From the NCBI RefSeq assembly GCF_000632225.1, contig NZ_JFYV01000004.1, positions 1 through 64,000 of the forward strand: a DNA stretch of 64,000 bases, read 5' to 3'. This DNA comes from Sphingomonas sp. RIT328 (GTDB lineage Bacteria; Pseudomonadota; Alphaproteobacteria; Sphingomonadales; Sphingomonadaceae). The position numbers were made by a program, and so were the translations under genes. The notes beneath the pieces are model-generated. The model did no database searches. It was not told the origin of the DNA and was given only the letters and a program-made list of their open reading frames with translations. Of the stretch, positions 1 through 8,895 are shown piece by piece (within the stretch, counting starts at the first letter, position 1; every line of letters begins with the position of its first letter).

Positions 1-100
1 AGCCCTTCCCATTCCCCCGGCCCAGTTCGCCACTCGGCAGAAGCCGATGGCTGTGCAGCCATCGCCTTCGGCTCACAGGAAAAAGGAAGGAATAGAGACC

Positions 101-316
101 ATGAACCCGATCAACGATCTGCCCGCGTCCGGCTATTCCCAGCAGGCCGCTGCCATCGCCAGTGCGCTTGTCCAGCACCCCTCCGCGGCTAGCCATCGCC
201 TCATGCTGTGGCTCGCCCTCGATGCGCTTGAAGATCCCGTCCGCGACCACGAGGAGGGTTTCGACAAGGCGCAGATGATTGCGCTGCTCCTCACCGACCT
301 CGCGCGTGCCGCCTGA
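101..316 (+). CDS. small hypothetical protein, 71 aa
   Basis: Reads from an ATG (MNPINDLPASGYS) preceded by a good AAGGAAGG ribosome site at 83-90. An upstream in-frame ATG at 47 has no such site. The protein is soluble, with an acidic stretch near residues 45-55 and no signal peptide or membrane segment. It precedes a DUF932 gene on the same strand by about 75 bases, a context typical of plasmid or ICE accessory genes. I do not recognise a family. Confidence 0.5.
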   Translation: MNPINDLPASGYSQQAAAIASALVQHPSAASHRLMLWLALDALEDPVRDHEEGFDKAQMIALLLTDLARAA

Positions 317-391
317 TCCGCCCGAAGCCGTCTGGAACCACCCACCCGCGCGCATGCGGCCGACGCCGTGCGCCCGACAAGGATCACCGCC

Positions 392-1236
392 ATGTCCTAC
401 GCCCATCTCGCCACCAGCTTCCGCCGCAACGCGCGCCAGATCACCGCGCGCGAGCCCCTCTCCGACGATCAGCTCCAGCGCGTCGTACCCTCGATCTTCG
501 CGGCGGACGCCCACGCCAGCCGCTCTGCCCGCTACGTCTACGTGCCGACGATCGACATCGTCCGCGGCCTGCGCGCCGAGGGCTGGCATCCGTTCTTCGC
601 CGTTCAGGCGCAGCCGCGCGACGGCTCACGGACCGGCCATGCCAAGCACATGCTTCGCCTGCGTCGCCCCGATCATATCAGCGAGCGCGAGGCGCCCGAA
701 GTCGTCATCGTCAACAGCCACGATGGCACCACCTCCTACCAGATGTTCGCCGCATCATCCGCTTCGTCTGCACCAACTCGCTCATCGCCGGTGATCGGTT
801 CGAGGAGGTCCGCGTCCACCACAAGGGCGACGTCCGCGACGAGATCATCGAGGGCGTCTATACCGTCGCAAACGACTTCCCGCGGCTCGTCGACGCTTCG
901 CGCGAGATGGCCGCGGTGCAACTCACCCGCGACGAACAGCGCGTGTTCGCAGAGGCTGCACTGGTGGCGCGCTACGGCGAGGAGGAGCCTCCCGTCACCC
1001 CCGAACAGGTGCTCAGGGCGCGCCGCGCGGCCGATGTCGACGCCAGCCTGTGGGCGACGTTCAACGTCGCGCAGGAGAACATCGTCCGCGGCGGCCTGCT
1101 CGGCACGCGCCGGCGCGAGGACGGCACGATCGCGCGGCGCCGTACCCGCCCGATCGGCGGCATCGACCAGAATGTCGCGGTCAATCGTGCCCTCTGGACG
1201 CTCGCCGAGGGAATGAAGAAGCTCAAGGCGGCATGA
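392..1236 (+). pseudogene. DUF932 family protein, frameshifted
   Basis: The first part, from MSYAHLATSFRRNARQ to SYQMFAA, and the second part, from IRFVCTNSLIAGDRF to the end at 1236, together make one DUF932 (phage/plasmid-related) protein of about 280 residues. The reading frame changes near 750-752, where one G appears to be missing between 'atgttcgcc' and 'catcatccgc'. DUF932 proteins are common on plasmids and ICEs next to SSB-like genes, and their role is unknown. The two parts keep family spacing on both sides, so the lesion is a single base. It may be a real mutation or a sequencing error. Confidence 0.7.
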
Positions 1237-1307
1237 GCGCGTGTCGGTGCCGCGGCCCTGCCGGCCGCGGCATCCCGTTGCGGCCGGTCGAACGAAGGGA
1301 GAGCTAC

Positions 1308-1958
1308 GTGCAGAACATTGCGGAATTTCGCCTCATCGGTCGCGTCGGTCGCATCGACGTGCGCGAGAAGGTCGCACACGTCGATGTCGCAAGTGACTAC
1401 CACCGCAGGAGCGCCACCGGCTGGCTGCAGGACACTCATTGGAACCGCGTCACGCTGTTCGGCCGCCTGGTGCGGCGCGCCGCGCAGCTCATCAAGGGCG
1501 ACATCATCCATGTCACCGGACGCGTCCGGCAGAACGGCTACGAGCGCGACGGCGGGCGTATCCCTTCCGTCGAACTGATCGCCGCACGCTTCGCCTGTCT
1601 CGGTCGAACTGCCGAGGCCGTGCCGCGGCCCGCACGATCCGCCAATGATGATGAGCCCTGCCTTGCCGCGCTTAGTGCCGCGCTCGTCGGCTACGGCTAT
1701 CTCGTGGATGAATTCGAGCATCAGCGCGATCCCGCCGCTCTCGAGACGCATGGCCGGCTCATCGAGAAGCAGGCCGCCGCGGTGCGTGCGCTGCTCGAAC
1801 GGACGCTCGCCAGCCCCGCACTCATCGCCGCCTTTCATACGGCAGGCTATACCGGCGACTATCTTCGCGGATGCCCGTGGTCGCCCGAGCTGGCCGATGC
1901 CGTCTATGACGTTCGCCACCGTCGCGGAGAATATCACGATGGTGTGGCGAATGATTAA
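1308..1958 (+). CDS. single-stranded DNA-binding-like (OB-fold) protein, 216 aa
   Basis: Residues about 1-100 read as an SSB-type OB-fold (NIAEFRLIGRVGRID, WNRVTLFGRLVRRA, GDIIHVTGRVRQNGYERDG). The C-terminal half is not SSB-like and lacks the acidic DDIPF-type tip. The start chosen is GTG 1308, with AAGGGAGAG just upstream. An in-frame ATG at 1233, overlapping the DUF932 stop, would add 25 residues with no family match. Mobile-element SSB homologues protect transferred single strands or support replication. The N-terminal domain is clear, while the role of the C-terminal domain is unknown. Confidence 0.65.
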   Translation: MQNIAEFRLIGRVGRIDVREKVAHVDVASDYHRRSATGWLQDTHWNRVTLFGRLVRRAAQLIKGDIIHVTGRVRQNGYERDGGRIPSVELIAARFACLGRTAEAVPRPARSANDDEPCLAALSAALVGYGYLVDEFEHQRDPAALETHGRLIEKQAAAVRALLERTLASPALIAAFHTAGYTGDYLRGCPWSPELADAVYDVRHRRGEYHDGVAND

Positions 1959-2033
1959 ACGAGTCATACAAAATATCAATATAGATAGACGCTACGGGTA
2001 ATTTTACGCCTATAATGTAGATAGAGGTGAGCT

Positions 2034-2243
2034 GTGATCCCGGTCGTTTTCATCTTCACATGGTTCATTACCGGCGTTGTCGTCATCCCGATAACGGCGA
2101 TATTCTTCTCGTTCCGTCGCGCATGCCTCTATGCGTTGATCTGGGCGCTTCCGTTCTCACTGCAACCTATGGTGCACGAGATGGGGCAAGTCGAGACGCC
2201 ATGGCACCACCACAAAGCGAACTCGGAAAAGCTTGGCGGGTAA
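2034..2243 (+). CDS. small membrane protein, 69 aa
   Basis: Starts at GTG 2034 behind a GAGGTGAG ribosome site. The first 50 residues are strongly hydrophobic (IPVVFIFTWFITGVVVIPITAIFF, then LYALIWALPF), giving two probable membrane helices and a short polar tail. It is convergent with the brnA-like gene, whose stop is adjacent at 2244. I do not recognise a family. Confidence 0.4.
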   Translation: MIPVVFIFTWFITGVVVIPITAIFFSFRRACLYALIWALPFSLQPMVHEMGQVETPWHHHKANSEKLGG

Positions 2244-2480
2244 TTAGACGCAGGCGTGCGTGGGGCGCATCACTGCGCCGCGGCGCAGCGCCTCGTTCAT
2301 CCGCGACTGCCATCCCGCGCCCGAGGCGCGCCACCGCGCCAGCACGTCCCGATCGACGCGCAGCGTCACCGATTTCCTCATCGATCCCGCCGGCCTTCCG
2401 CCCCTGTTCCGCACCAGTGCCGCCGCAGCTGCCCTCGGCACACCTCGCCCTGTGGCCGCGCGCGCCGTCGTCTCCTCCAT
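2244..2480 (-). CDS. brnA: BrnA-type antitoxin (DUF4415 family)
   Basis: The stretch KSVTLRVDRDVLARWRASG, then GWQSRMNEALRRG, matches the ribbon-helix-helix core of BrnA/DUF4415 antitoxins, which bind the BrnT ribonuclease and repress their own operon. At 78 residues it is near family length, with a short N-terminus. The upstream partner (brnT, at higher coordinates on this strand) survives only as a C-terminal remnant, so this antitoxin is probably an orphan. Confidence 0.65.
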   Translation of the reverse strand: MEETTARAATGRGVPRAAAAALVRNRGGRPAGSMRKSVTLRVDRDVLARWRASGAGWQSRMNEALRRGAVMRPTHACV

Positions 2481-2520
2481 TCACTCCGGATTGTCGTCAT
2501 AGCCGGCAGGGGGCAGACCC

Positions 2521-2640
2521 TTACTCGTCGCCATAGCGCCGCATCTTTTTCTCATGTGCCCAGCAGAAGCTGATGATCCTTATGGCGTCGCCATCCATCG
2601 TGAACACCACGCAATACCCCCGCCCCCCGATCCCGCCAGC
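2521..2640 (-). pseudogene. brnT: BrnT toxin remnant (C-terminal end only)
   Basis: The last about 34 codons read YCVVFTMDGDAIRIISFCWA, then HEKKMRRYGDE, which is the recognisable end of BrnT RelE-fold toxins (VVFT..GD.IRIIS.R.A...E...Y). Upstream of this the same frame continues as unrelated sequence, so the N-terminal two thirds is missing. It sits 40 bases upstream of brnA in the normal brnT-brnA order. The left boundary of the remnant is approximate. Confidence 0.5.
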
Positions 2641-3046
2641 GTCAACGGCAATCATGATGACGACGACGCCGAGCGGAGGGACGAGGCGGCGTGACGAAGG
2701 GGCGGTGGGCGGCAAACGCCACTGGCCTATTCCTAGCGGCAAACATGGCAGGCAATGGGCGGCATGAAGGTCGGCGTCCTCGTCTCGCTCCGCATGTGGC
2801 GAGGACGAAAGGAAGGCTGCGCCTGCGCCCGTGATGATTCCTAACATTGCTGACGCAGCGATCGCCGAGTGTGCACCCAGCCGGTCGGCGATTAAGCGAG
2901 TTAAAGCGCTGCCGCTTACCATGACAGACACTACCGACCTGAACGTTTTCTATGACAGAAATCAAGGGGAATTCCTGACCATTAGTTAACGCAAAGTTAC
3001 GAAGATCAAGGTAGCTATCGTATATTGCATAAAGGATATGCGAGCC
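2641..3046. other. gap without recognised gene
   Basis: About 400 bases between the brnT remnant and a small gene. Open frames here have no family match and no convincing ribosome site. The last 80 bases are AT-rich (attagttaacgcaaagttac), consistent with a promoter for the small gene at 3047, but no clear -35/-10 pair was assigned. Confidence 0.3.
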
Positions 3047-3211
3047 ATGTTATGTGAAATTGATGCTGTGGCCGGCCAATCTATTGGAGCAGCACGGCAG
3101 ATGATGATCGAAGCGCTCTGGATTCTCGATCAGTCGCCCTCGGCCGCGGTACAGTTGGCTGCCGTTCACCTATGTCAGGCGATCGATCTGATGGATGTCG
3201 ACGCCCTCTAG
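3047..3211 (+). CDS. small hypothetical protein, 54 aa
   Basis: A short frame (MLCEIDAVAGQSIGAARQM ... CQAIDLMDVDAL) starts at ATG 3047 with AAAGGA about 10 bases upstream (3031-3036). The ATG at 3038 is too close to that site. The protein is mostly helical, has regular hydrophobic spacing and uses ordinary codons. It lies between the brnTA remnant and parA. No family is recognised. Composition and ribosome site favour a real gene over chance. Confidence 0.4.
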   Translation: MLCEIDAVAGQSIGAARQMMIEALWILDQSPSAAVQLAAVHLCQAIDLMDVDAL

Positions 3212-3829
3212 CGCCGTGCCGGCGCATCGCGCCTCGTGCTCACGGTAGGCGTCCTTGCGCGAAGAACAACCCACCTTTCCGTTCGGCGGGGTGCGGCGCG
3301 GGGAAAGCAGGCACGGTCTTGTCGTCCGCAGCGTCTCTGCCGCTGGCTCGCGTGCGTCGATCCGGCGTTAGCGCGCTCTGCTTTCTGCGTATCCGCGGTG
3401 AGCCTCGCATCGCTTACACGACCACACGCCGCCTCCGGAACGTCGAGTAGGTGCCGGCGGGGTGGCATGTCGGCTCGCGCCGACGTTGCTTGTCAGGATC
3501 CTCTTTCTCGAATCCCTAGTCCGGCACCGGCGCGCGAGCCGTACCAACATTGGCGTACTCAATTTGCCGCGACACTCCAAGTCAGATATACTGAGGATAT
3601 CCTATCCATATCGAATGGCGATCCAGCGCCGATCGACAGGCGGGGAAATCCATAGGCTCGGATATGGAGATAGAAAGGATATCGATTTACGAGCCAGGCG
3701 ATATCGACATATTTAGCGATAGGCAGTAGCTAGCCCATCGAATGGCAATCGATCGGAGGCCGGAAGGCTAGAATATCGATAGCCTATGGAAATCCGATGG
3801 ATATCCGCGGTATCAGACAGGAGGCACAG
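3212..3829. other. gap holding the parA upstream palindrome cluster
   Basis: The first 380 bases hold no supportable gene: the frames present are arginine/serine-rich and antisense-like. The last 240 bases are AT-richer and carry repeated GATATC-type palindromes (listed separately) directly in front of parA. Confidence 0.4.
3594..3806. promoter_or_regulatory. candidate parS/operator cluster of GATATC palindromes
   Basis: GATATC occurs at 3596-3601 (inside the 10-base palindrome AGGATATCCT), 3678-3683, 3700-3705 and 3800-3805. Related ATATCGA copies lie at 3608-3614 and 3773-3779. Four hexamers in about 210 bases is far above chance (about 0.05 expected for random sequence). Position immediately before a parA gene suggests binding sites for ParA or its partner, acting as an operator or centromere. 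This is inference from position and repetition. Confidence 0.4.
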
Positions 3830-4513
3830 GTGGCGGTGATTGCAATTGGAAATCCGAAAGGGGGGGCTGGCAAGACGACGCTTGCACTTGTCCTGGCAGA
3901 CACCCTTTCAACCAATGGAGCGAGCGTCACGGTGATAGATGCGGATCCGAATGCGATCATCGAGCGGTGGGCTACCAAGAGGCAGGAAGCCGGTCGTGCG
4001 CTGCCTTATCGGGTAATCCCGCGGCCTACCGAATCCGAGCTGATTGCCACGATCGAGCGCGTGTCCAAAGACGATGACTTTGTGATCATCGACCTGGAAG
4101 GGTCCGCCTCTCGAATGACTTCGCGCGCACTGGCACGATCGCACATGGTCCTCATCCCGTTCAATCTGTCTCCGATCGATGCCGAGTTGGCGGCCCAGGC
4201 CGTCAGAGCGGTCCGGGAAGAGGAAGAGGCGCTGCAACGCCGCATTCCGTTCAGGCTGGTTCGTAGCCGAACGAACGCGGCGATAGCGACGAAGACGGCC
4301 AAGCGCATCGTCGAAGCAATCAGCGCGGCCGAGCTGCCGTTGCTCAGCGCGTCGCTTGTCGAGCGCGCCGCGTATCGAGACATATTCGAATTCGGGCTGT
4401 TGCTCACCGAACTTGATGGCGCCGCCACCTCCGGCGTCCAGAATGCCGTGATCAATGCAGCGGATCTCGCGCAATCTGTCGTGGGTGCCTTACGTGAGGA
4501 GTATCCAGAGTGA
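3830..4513 (+). CDS. parA: ParA-family partition ATPase
   Basis: Contains the deviant Walker A motif [11 protein letters not shown] near residue 7, the A' motif VIDADPN, and Walker B FVIIDLEG. About 227 residues, the size of small plasmid-type ParA/ParF ATPases that segregate low-copy replicons by cycling on the nucleoid. The start chosen is GTG 3830, six bases after CAGGAGG (3818-3823). An upstream ATG at 3797 would add 11 residues before the usual N-terminus. The stop overlaps the start of the next gene by four bases (GTGA), so the pair is an operon. GATATC palindromes upstream are candidate sites. Confidence 0.85.
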   Translation: MAVIAIGNPKGGAGKTTLALVLADTLSTNGASVTVIDADPNAIIERWATKRQEAGRALPYRVIPRPTESELIATIERVSKDDDFVIIDLEGSASRMTSRALARSHMVLIPFNLSPIDAELAAQAVRAVREEEEALQRRIPFRLVRSRTNAAIATKTAKRIVEAISAAELPLLSASLVERAAYRDIFEFGLLLTELDGAATSGVQNAVINAADLAQSVVGALREEYPE

Positions 4514-4863
4514 CCAATTTCGGTTTTGGCAAGGGAGATGGAAAGCCGTCCGAAGATGCACCGGCATCCAGAAAGCTCGACTTGGGCGGTATGCCAAAAG
4601 GCTCGGTTGAGAATGATCCGATGCGTGAGCGAGAAGCCATGGATCGAGCGGAAGCCGTCGGTTTCATAAACCGGGGACAGGGCAGGGGGGTCACCCGCCG
4701 AACTCGCGTTGCGCAGCCCACCGCATCCGTCTTTGTAAAGGGCCCGGAGGAACTGATCGAGTGGTTTATCGCCTATACCGACGCGCAGGGACATCAGGCC
4801 TATTGGAAGTCGATCGAGGATTTACGCGACTTGGTCGAAGGTGAAAAGCGCAAGTCCCGGTGA
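4510..4863 (+). CDS. putative partition partner of ParA (117 aa)
   Basis: Starts at GTG 4510 overlapping the parA stop, so translation is probably coupled. The N-terminal about 60 residues are polar and disordered-looking ([18 protein letters not shown]). Residues about 65-110 ([18 protein letters not shown], then [10 protein letters not shown]) look folded and could be a small DNA-binding domain. Small ParA loci normally encode a centromere-binding ParB/ParG-like protein in exactly this place. Function is therefore inferred from position, since no ParB motif is visible. Confidence 0.5.
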   Translation: MTNFGFGKGDGKPSEDAPASRKLDLGGMPKGSVENDPMREREAMDRAEAVGFINRGQGRGVTRRTRVAQPTASVFVKGPEELIEWFIAYTDAQGHQAYWKSIEDLRDLVEGEKRKSR

Positions 4864-5415
4864 CAACGTCGCGCTAGCATCCGCCCGCGATCGCATCCGT
4901 CCGCATCAATACACCACACCCATCCTGATCAGGAGGTGCCAGCAGCTCGCATAGCTGAACTCGCAAATCGAGTCCCTATGCGGACGCCGGCGACTGACGA
5001 TGATACGCAGGTCTTCGGCGCTCAGCGTCCAACACCGGATCAGCGCGGCTTCGCCTCGGCAAGGCGAGGAGGTCGGCGTGTTGCACCTCGGTCGGAACGG
5101 AACGACGCGGCACTTGGTGTCACGCCTTTGCGGGAGCTGTCCAACCGATCCGTGCCTAGGTATCGATCAGCGTCGAGTGGGCGACCCCGGGGTCGCGGCA
5201 GACCGCTCGTGCCGCTTGACACAGGCTGGATCTCCTAGCTTCTCCTCTTCGTCGCTATCCCCTTAATCGCTTCCGGCTTTGATCGAGACGCCGACCCGAA
5301 TAGCGTACGCTGCGGAGGGATACAGCGCGATATGGTTTCCGCGCATCCGAAGCGTGCAGATAGCCTGCGGCTCTTCGAGGTGCTCGACTGCAAACCAGTG
5401 GCGAACGCGCCTGCG
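4864..5415. other. gap without recognised gene
   Basis: About 550 bases. Open frames on both strands are arginine/proline/serine-rich without family resemblance. A strong-looking AGGAGGTG at 4931-4938 is not followed by a credible coding frame. Nothing else was seen. Confidence 0.3.
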
Positions 5416-5691
5416 TCAGGCCGCAACGCCTGACTCAAGCAATGCCAAGTGCGCTGCGACTGCCTTGCCGCCGTGCCGTGCAATGGCTGCGGCGATGGCC
5501 CTGGCGTCGGCCTTGTCGATCGCCGCAATCTTCACCCGTTCGAGCGCGGCGAGGAGGGTGGGGCGACCGGCATCGCGCGCGGCAAGCTCGGCGGCTTTCG
5601 CACGCTCATCCAGCGCAGCCAGCTCCGCCGCGAGCGCTTCGCGACGCGCCTTGATTGCGGTCAGCTGGTCGGCTTTCGATGGGCGGGCCAT
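5416..5691 (-). CDS. small coiled-coil protein, possibly a conjugation accessory (TraD/MobC-like)
   Basis: 91 residues beginning MARPSKADQLTAIKARREAL. The first half is a charged alanine-rich coiled coil (AAELAALDERAKAAELAARD), the second half is helical (ADARAIAAAIARHGGKAVAA). The opening resembles the ARPSKADRLAAI-type starts of small relaxosome accessory proteins encoded beside traA on alphaproteobacterial plasmids, but I cannot assign it firmly. It lies between the partition genes and a toxin-antitoxin pair. Confidence 0.45.
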   Translation of the reverse strand: MARPSKADQLTAIKARREALAAELAALDERAKAAELAARDAGRPTLLAALERVKIAAIDKADARAIAAAIARHGGKAVAAHLALLESGVAA

Positions 5692-6124
5692 TGCATCACT
5701 CCGTTATAGTGGCGAGACATGGGCCGGGGCGGGGGTTGATGACCGATCCCGGAGACCTGTCGATCAGCCCCAGCTGCGACCGCCATACCATTGTAGAGCG
5801 ATTGGCGGAAAAGGACGTGACGCCATCACGTTGCCGCACGTGCGGCCTGCTGAAAGGTGCGAACCAATCGCTCGCAAGCAACTCTCCGATCAGCGTGTTT
5901 CTGGCAAGGAAACCGTTGTTTGAGGTTTGGGGAAGGTTGTCTATAATGGAGAGAAGAGAGGTATGGGAGTCATATCGCTACATCGCCCTCCGAAAGCTCC
6001 CATAGCAAGACCGATCAGCCGGAACGGCGGACAAGCCGCACCACTCCCTCAGGCGGCGATCGTCGCTGCAACGTCGCGTGAGCGACAAGCTGATAACGGT
6101 GGTGAGCTGAATAGCCGTCCCTTG
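5692..6124. other. gap without convincing gene
   Basis: About 430 bases. One plus-strand frame from ATG 5739 to 6005 (88 residues, with a C..C pair in CRTCGLLKGANQS) follows a G-rich stretch and could be a small gene, but it has no recognised family. Nothing else was seen. Confidence 0.25.
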
Positions 6125-6523
6125 TCACTCCGTCGGCGACCGCACATTCACTATCGCGATCTCAAGATCGACACCTGCAAGGGCGCGATCCGTCGTGTAC
6201 ACGTCGGCCTCGAGATCGATCGCCAAGGCTAGGCACGCTCGATCACCCAAAGACAAGCCCAAAGCCTTAGTCATGGGGCGGATGTCACCGATGATGAGCG
6301 CCTGCACAGGAGAGAGCGGGCGAACATCGAGGTGAAGACCGCCCAGGACTTCGCGTACCTCGTTTTGTGGCAGGCCCCGTTCTCGCAGTTTGGATACGAC
6401 CTCCGCAAGGTTCACCGTTCCGATGACGCAGTGACCCAGAACGTCGATTACCCGGTCGGCACCAGCTTCGTCGTTCAGGAGACAGAGAAGGGCAGAGGCG
6501 TCGAGTACAACCTTGCTACTCAC
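6125..6523 (-). CDS. vapC: VapC-type PIN-domain ribonuclease toxin
   Basis: A 132-residue PIN domain. It shows the opening VVLDASALLCLLN with the first metal-binding Asp, the conserved Glu in NLAEVVSKL, and the later acidic pair LSLGDRACLALAIDLEADV followed by YTTD. VapC toxins cleave RNA using a Mg-dependent acidic quartet. Starts at GTG 6523 and overlaps the stop of the antitoxin gene by eight bases, the usual coupled antitoxin-toxin order. All four catalytic acidic positions appear present, so it is probably active. Confidence 0.85.
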   Translation of the reverse strand: MSSKVVLDASALLCLLNDEAGADRVIDVLGHCVIGTVNLAEVVSKLRERGLPQNEVREVLGGLHLDVRPLSPVQALIIGDIRPMTKALGLSLGDRACLALAIDLEADVYTTDRALAGVDLEIAIVNVRSPTE

Positions 6524-6764
6524 GCTCTGCCTCCGCGCGGCGGTCCTCGATCAGCTCGTCTGCCAACTGATCCCCTTCAGGTACATAACGACGAACAATG
6601 GCCCGTGCTCGCTCGATAGCCCTTGAAACCGATCGGACTCTCAGCTCGCCATCATGCACATCGACAAGCACGGTGTCACCCGTGCTGATGCCGAGGTTGC
6701 GCCGCATCGATGCCGGTATGACCAGCTTTCCACCATCCACGATCTTTACGCGCTGTGCATCCAT
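6516..6764 (-). CDS. vapB: VapB-type antitoxin, AbrB/MazE fold
   Basis: 82 residues with an N-terminal SpoVT/AbrB swapped-hairpin domain (VKIVDGGKLVIPASMRRNLG, TGDTVLVDVHDGELRVRS) for operator binding, and an acidic C-terminal tail (EGDQLADELIEDRRAEAERE) that would cover the toxin. The start chosen is ATG 6764, with AAAAGGGA about nine bases upstream. An earlier in-frame ATG at 6773 directly abuts that site. It probably represses its own operon. Confidence 0.8.
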   Translation of the reverse strand: MDAQRVKIVDGGKLVIPASMRRNLGISTGDTVLVDVHDGELRVRSVSRAIERARAIVRRYVPEGDQLADELIEDRRAEAERE

Positions 6765-7006
6765 ATGCACCATTCCCTTTTCTGCTACCAGACAAGGCCT
6801 ATCATACCTTAACACTGCATAATGCACAGAGATTCGCCTTGTCCATATCGCCGCTATTTATGACTCACGTGCGTTCACCAAGGCTGCTCTAGCCATTTAG
6901 GGACCGATAGGTTGGCTAGGCTAAGCAGTATCGCTCAAGCATCTTTGTAGCCACCAACGAGAACTGTGGCTAAGTGAGGTATACCGATACGAGCCGAGGA
7001 ACGATG

Positions 7007-7711
7007 ATGGGACAGCCGAACACGATCGTTCAAGCCGCGCGGGTATATCTGCGGGTGAGCACCGACGAGCAGGATCTTGCGCGGCAGGAGTCGATCGTTG
7101 CTGGCGCGAGGGCGGCGGGCTTCTATGTCGCGGCGGTTTATCGCGAGAAAGCGTCGGGCGCCCGGTCAGACCGACCCGAGCTCCTGCGCATGGTCGAGGA
7201 CCTGCAACCAGGTGAGGTTGTCGTGGCCGAGAAGATCGACCGGATCAGCCGATTGCCGCTGCCCGAGGCGGAGCTGCTCGTCGCGACGATCCGGGGGAAG
7301 GGTGCACGCCTCGCTGTGCCCGGCATCGTCGATCTGTCCGATCTTGTCGCCGACAGCGCGGGTGTGGCGAGGATCGTGCTTGAGGCGGTGCAGGACATGC
7401 TGTTGCGCGTGGCCTTGCAGACCGCCCGCGATGACTATGAAACTCGGCGCGAGCGGCAGCGCGAGGGCATCGAGATCGCGAAACGGGCCGGGCGGTATAC
7501 CGGCCGCAAGCCCGACCTGGCGCATCACCGCCGCATCATCGGGCTGCGAGAGGCAGGCATGAGCATCGCGCGAACGGCGGAACTGGCCGGATGCAGCATC
7601 GCCCAAGTCAAGCGCGTCACTGCGCTTCACCGTGCCAGGATGATAGCGCGACCGATCGACGCAACGGTCGAAGAAGATGAGGCCGCCGCATCTGCTGGGC
7701 CATCGGGGTAA
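7007..7711 (+). CDS. serine recombinase (resolvase/invertase family)
   Basis: About 234 residues with an N-terminal resolvase catalytic domain: ARVYLRVSTDEQDLARQ contains the YxRVS nucleophile serine, followed by the EKIDRISRLPLPEAE block. A C-terminal helix-turn-helix follows (GMSIARTAELAGCSIAQVKR). Such enzymes resolve cointegrates or invert DNA segments. The start is ATG 7007, six bases after GAGGA. ATG 7004 is equally in frame. It is a candidate for past rearrangement of this island. No res/hix sites were identified. Confidence 0.75.
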   Translation: MGQPNTIVQAARVYLRVSTDEQDLARQESIVAGARAAGFYVAAVYREKASGARSDRPELLRMVEDLQPGEVVVAEKIDRISRLPLPEAELLVATIRGKGARLAVPGIVDLSDLVADSAGVARIVLEAVQDMLLRVALQTARDDYETRRERQREGIEIAKRAGRYTGRKPDLAHHRRIIGLREAGMSIARTAELAGCSIAQVKRVTALHRARMIARPIDATVEEDEAAASAGPSG

Positions 7712-7719
7712 GGAATGCA

Positions 7720-8070
7720 TCAAGTTAATCGAGAGGCGGCCGCGGATGTGGTCTGCAATACACGGAATTTAAATAATCGGTCCCGCTTCGACAAGCTCGC
7801 TGCCAACTTTCTCTCTGGTCTGGCCGTCGCTACCGCAGTCGCACTCTGACTATGGCGAGCGTTGGTAAGTAAAGGTAGATCATAGCCAAAGACGAAGAAA
7901 TGTTCGGCCCATACCTGATGCTTGTAGGTTCCGATCGCTATGACGGTCTTGAGCAAGGTGGCCCGGAATTCGGAGTCGTCGTTTACTGCTGGCTCGACGA
8001 CGAAATTACCGCCTATGACTGATATGTCGCCTTCTTCGGCAACCAGGAGCCAGCGAGGAAGCCTGCCCAA
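7720..8070 (-). CDS. unrecognised protein, possibly a fragment
   Basis: The first 70 residues look like real protein (LPRWLLVAEEGDISVIGGNF, YKHQVWAEHFFVFGYDLPLL), while the last 40 are low in pattern. The only start is a TTG at 8070 without an obvious ribosome site, and a TAG lies just upstream in frame. It may be the surviving piece of a larger gene. No family is recognised. Confidence 0.25.
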   Translation of the reverse strand: MGRLPRWLLVAEEGDISVIGGNFVVEPAVNDDSEFRATLLKTVIAIGTYKHQVWAEHFFVFGYDLPLLTNARHSQSATAVATARPERKLAASLSKRDRLFKFRVLQTTSAAASRLT

Positions 8071-8361
8071 AAACCATACATTCTACGCTGCGCCTCGACA
8101 TCACTGTCGGTCAGCCGCTTATCAGGTGATTGAGTCCGGACTCTAGCCCCATACGCCCGATCGAAGTGACAGTCTTCGACCCATGCATAGGCATCGTTGC
8201 ACGACCGCTCACAATCTGCCCTGCAGGATTATAGCCGGGAAGCCTGCCGCCAGATCGCCAAAGCCGATGCTGTTTCGTCCGAACGCCCTGAGAGGCGTGG
8301 TGCCTTATAAGGGTTTCTCTACTCAAACTCCTGAAGTTTCATGGCAGGCGTTATCTCCGCG

Positions 8362-8679
8362 CTATGAAACACATCTTCCGTCAGTATCGTACCTCCTGCA
8401 TTCATCTTCGACATGACCTGGACCAATCCGTCCGCTGCTGACGCCATGCCCACCTGTAGTGTTAGTCTGGGTAGTATTGGTCACTATTTTCACGCTGGTC
8501 CGGTTCGATGCGGAATCGTAGGCATAGTTGCTAGTCACCCCATCGCTCGGTCCGCCCTTCCTTGCCACGGCTGACAAGCGGCCCATCCCATCATATTGAT
8601 AAGAGATCGTTTCACCGATTGCGGATGTTGGTGCCACACTCAAGCCGATCAACAAGGTTGCGTTCAATATAGCTTTCAT
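8362..8679 (-). CDS. mini-YD protein: exported single YD-repeat protein (105 aa)
   Basis: Signal peptide (MKAILNATLLIGLSVAPTSA), then one YD-repeat module (ETISYQYDGMGRLSAVARKG, then NYAYDSASNRTSVKI), then a polar tail. RHS/YD repeats normally occur in tens within giant proteins, so a free-standing single repeat pair is unusual. It is transcribed divergently from the 1330-residue YD protein that starts 217 bases away, with the shared intergenic stretch as likely promoter region. Five further mini-YD genes lie in this window, each near a large YD gene or the T4SS operon. Function unknown. Confidence 0.65.
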   Translation of the reverse strand: MKAILNATLLIGLSVAPTSAIGETISYQYDGMGRLSAVARKGGPSDGVTSNYAYDSASNRTSVKIVTNTTQTNTTGGHGVSSGRIGPGHVEDECRRYDTDGRCVS

Positions 8680-8895
8680 CGCCTACCCCAGCCAAGAAAC
8701 GAAGCGCAGAGCGCCAGCAGAGTTTCCAGCCAATATGATGATGATATTGCACAGTTAGGCAAGATAAATCATGCAAAAGCTGATATTAACCATCTAAATG
8801 GCTCACCAATCTAAGAACTTATATTTTGTGCAACAAGTAGTAATCTATTTGCGAATCACCACGGCTAGCAGTTAGGATCAAATGATAGATTCGGG

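Noticed and set aside
3594..3806. CRISPR-like interpretation of the repeated GATATC segments
   Set aside because: The repeats are only 6-10 bases with irregular spacing; there are no constant-length spacers and no cas gene.
4936..5238. A 100-codon frame after AGGAGGTG downstream of the parA partner
   Set aside because: The translation is Arg/Pro/Ser-rich and unlike a folded protein; the ribosome-like site alone is not enough.
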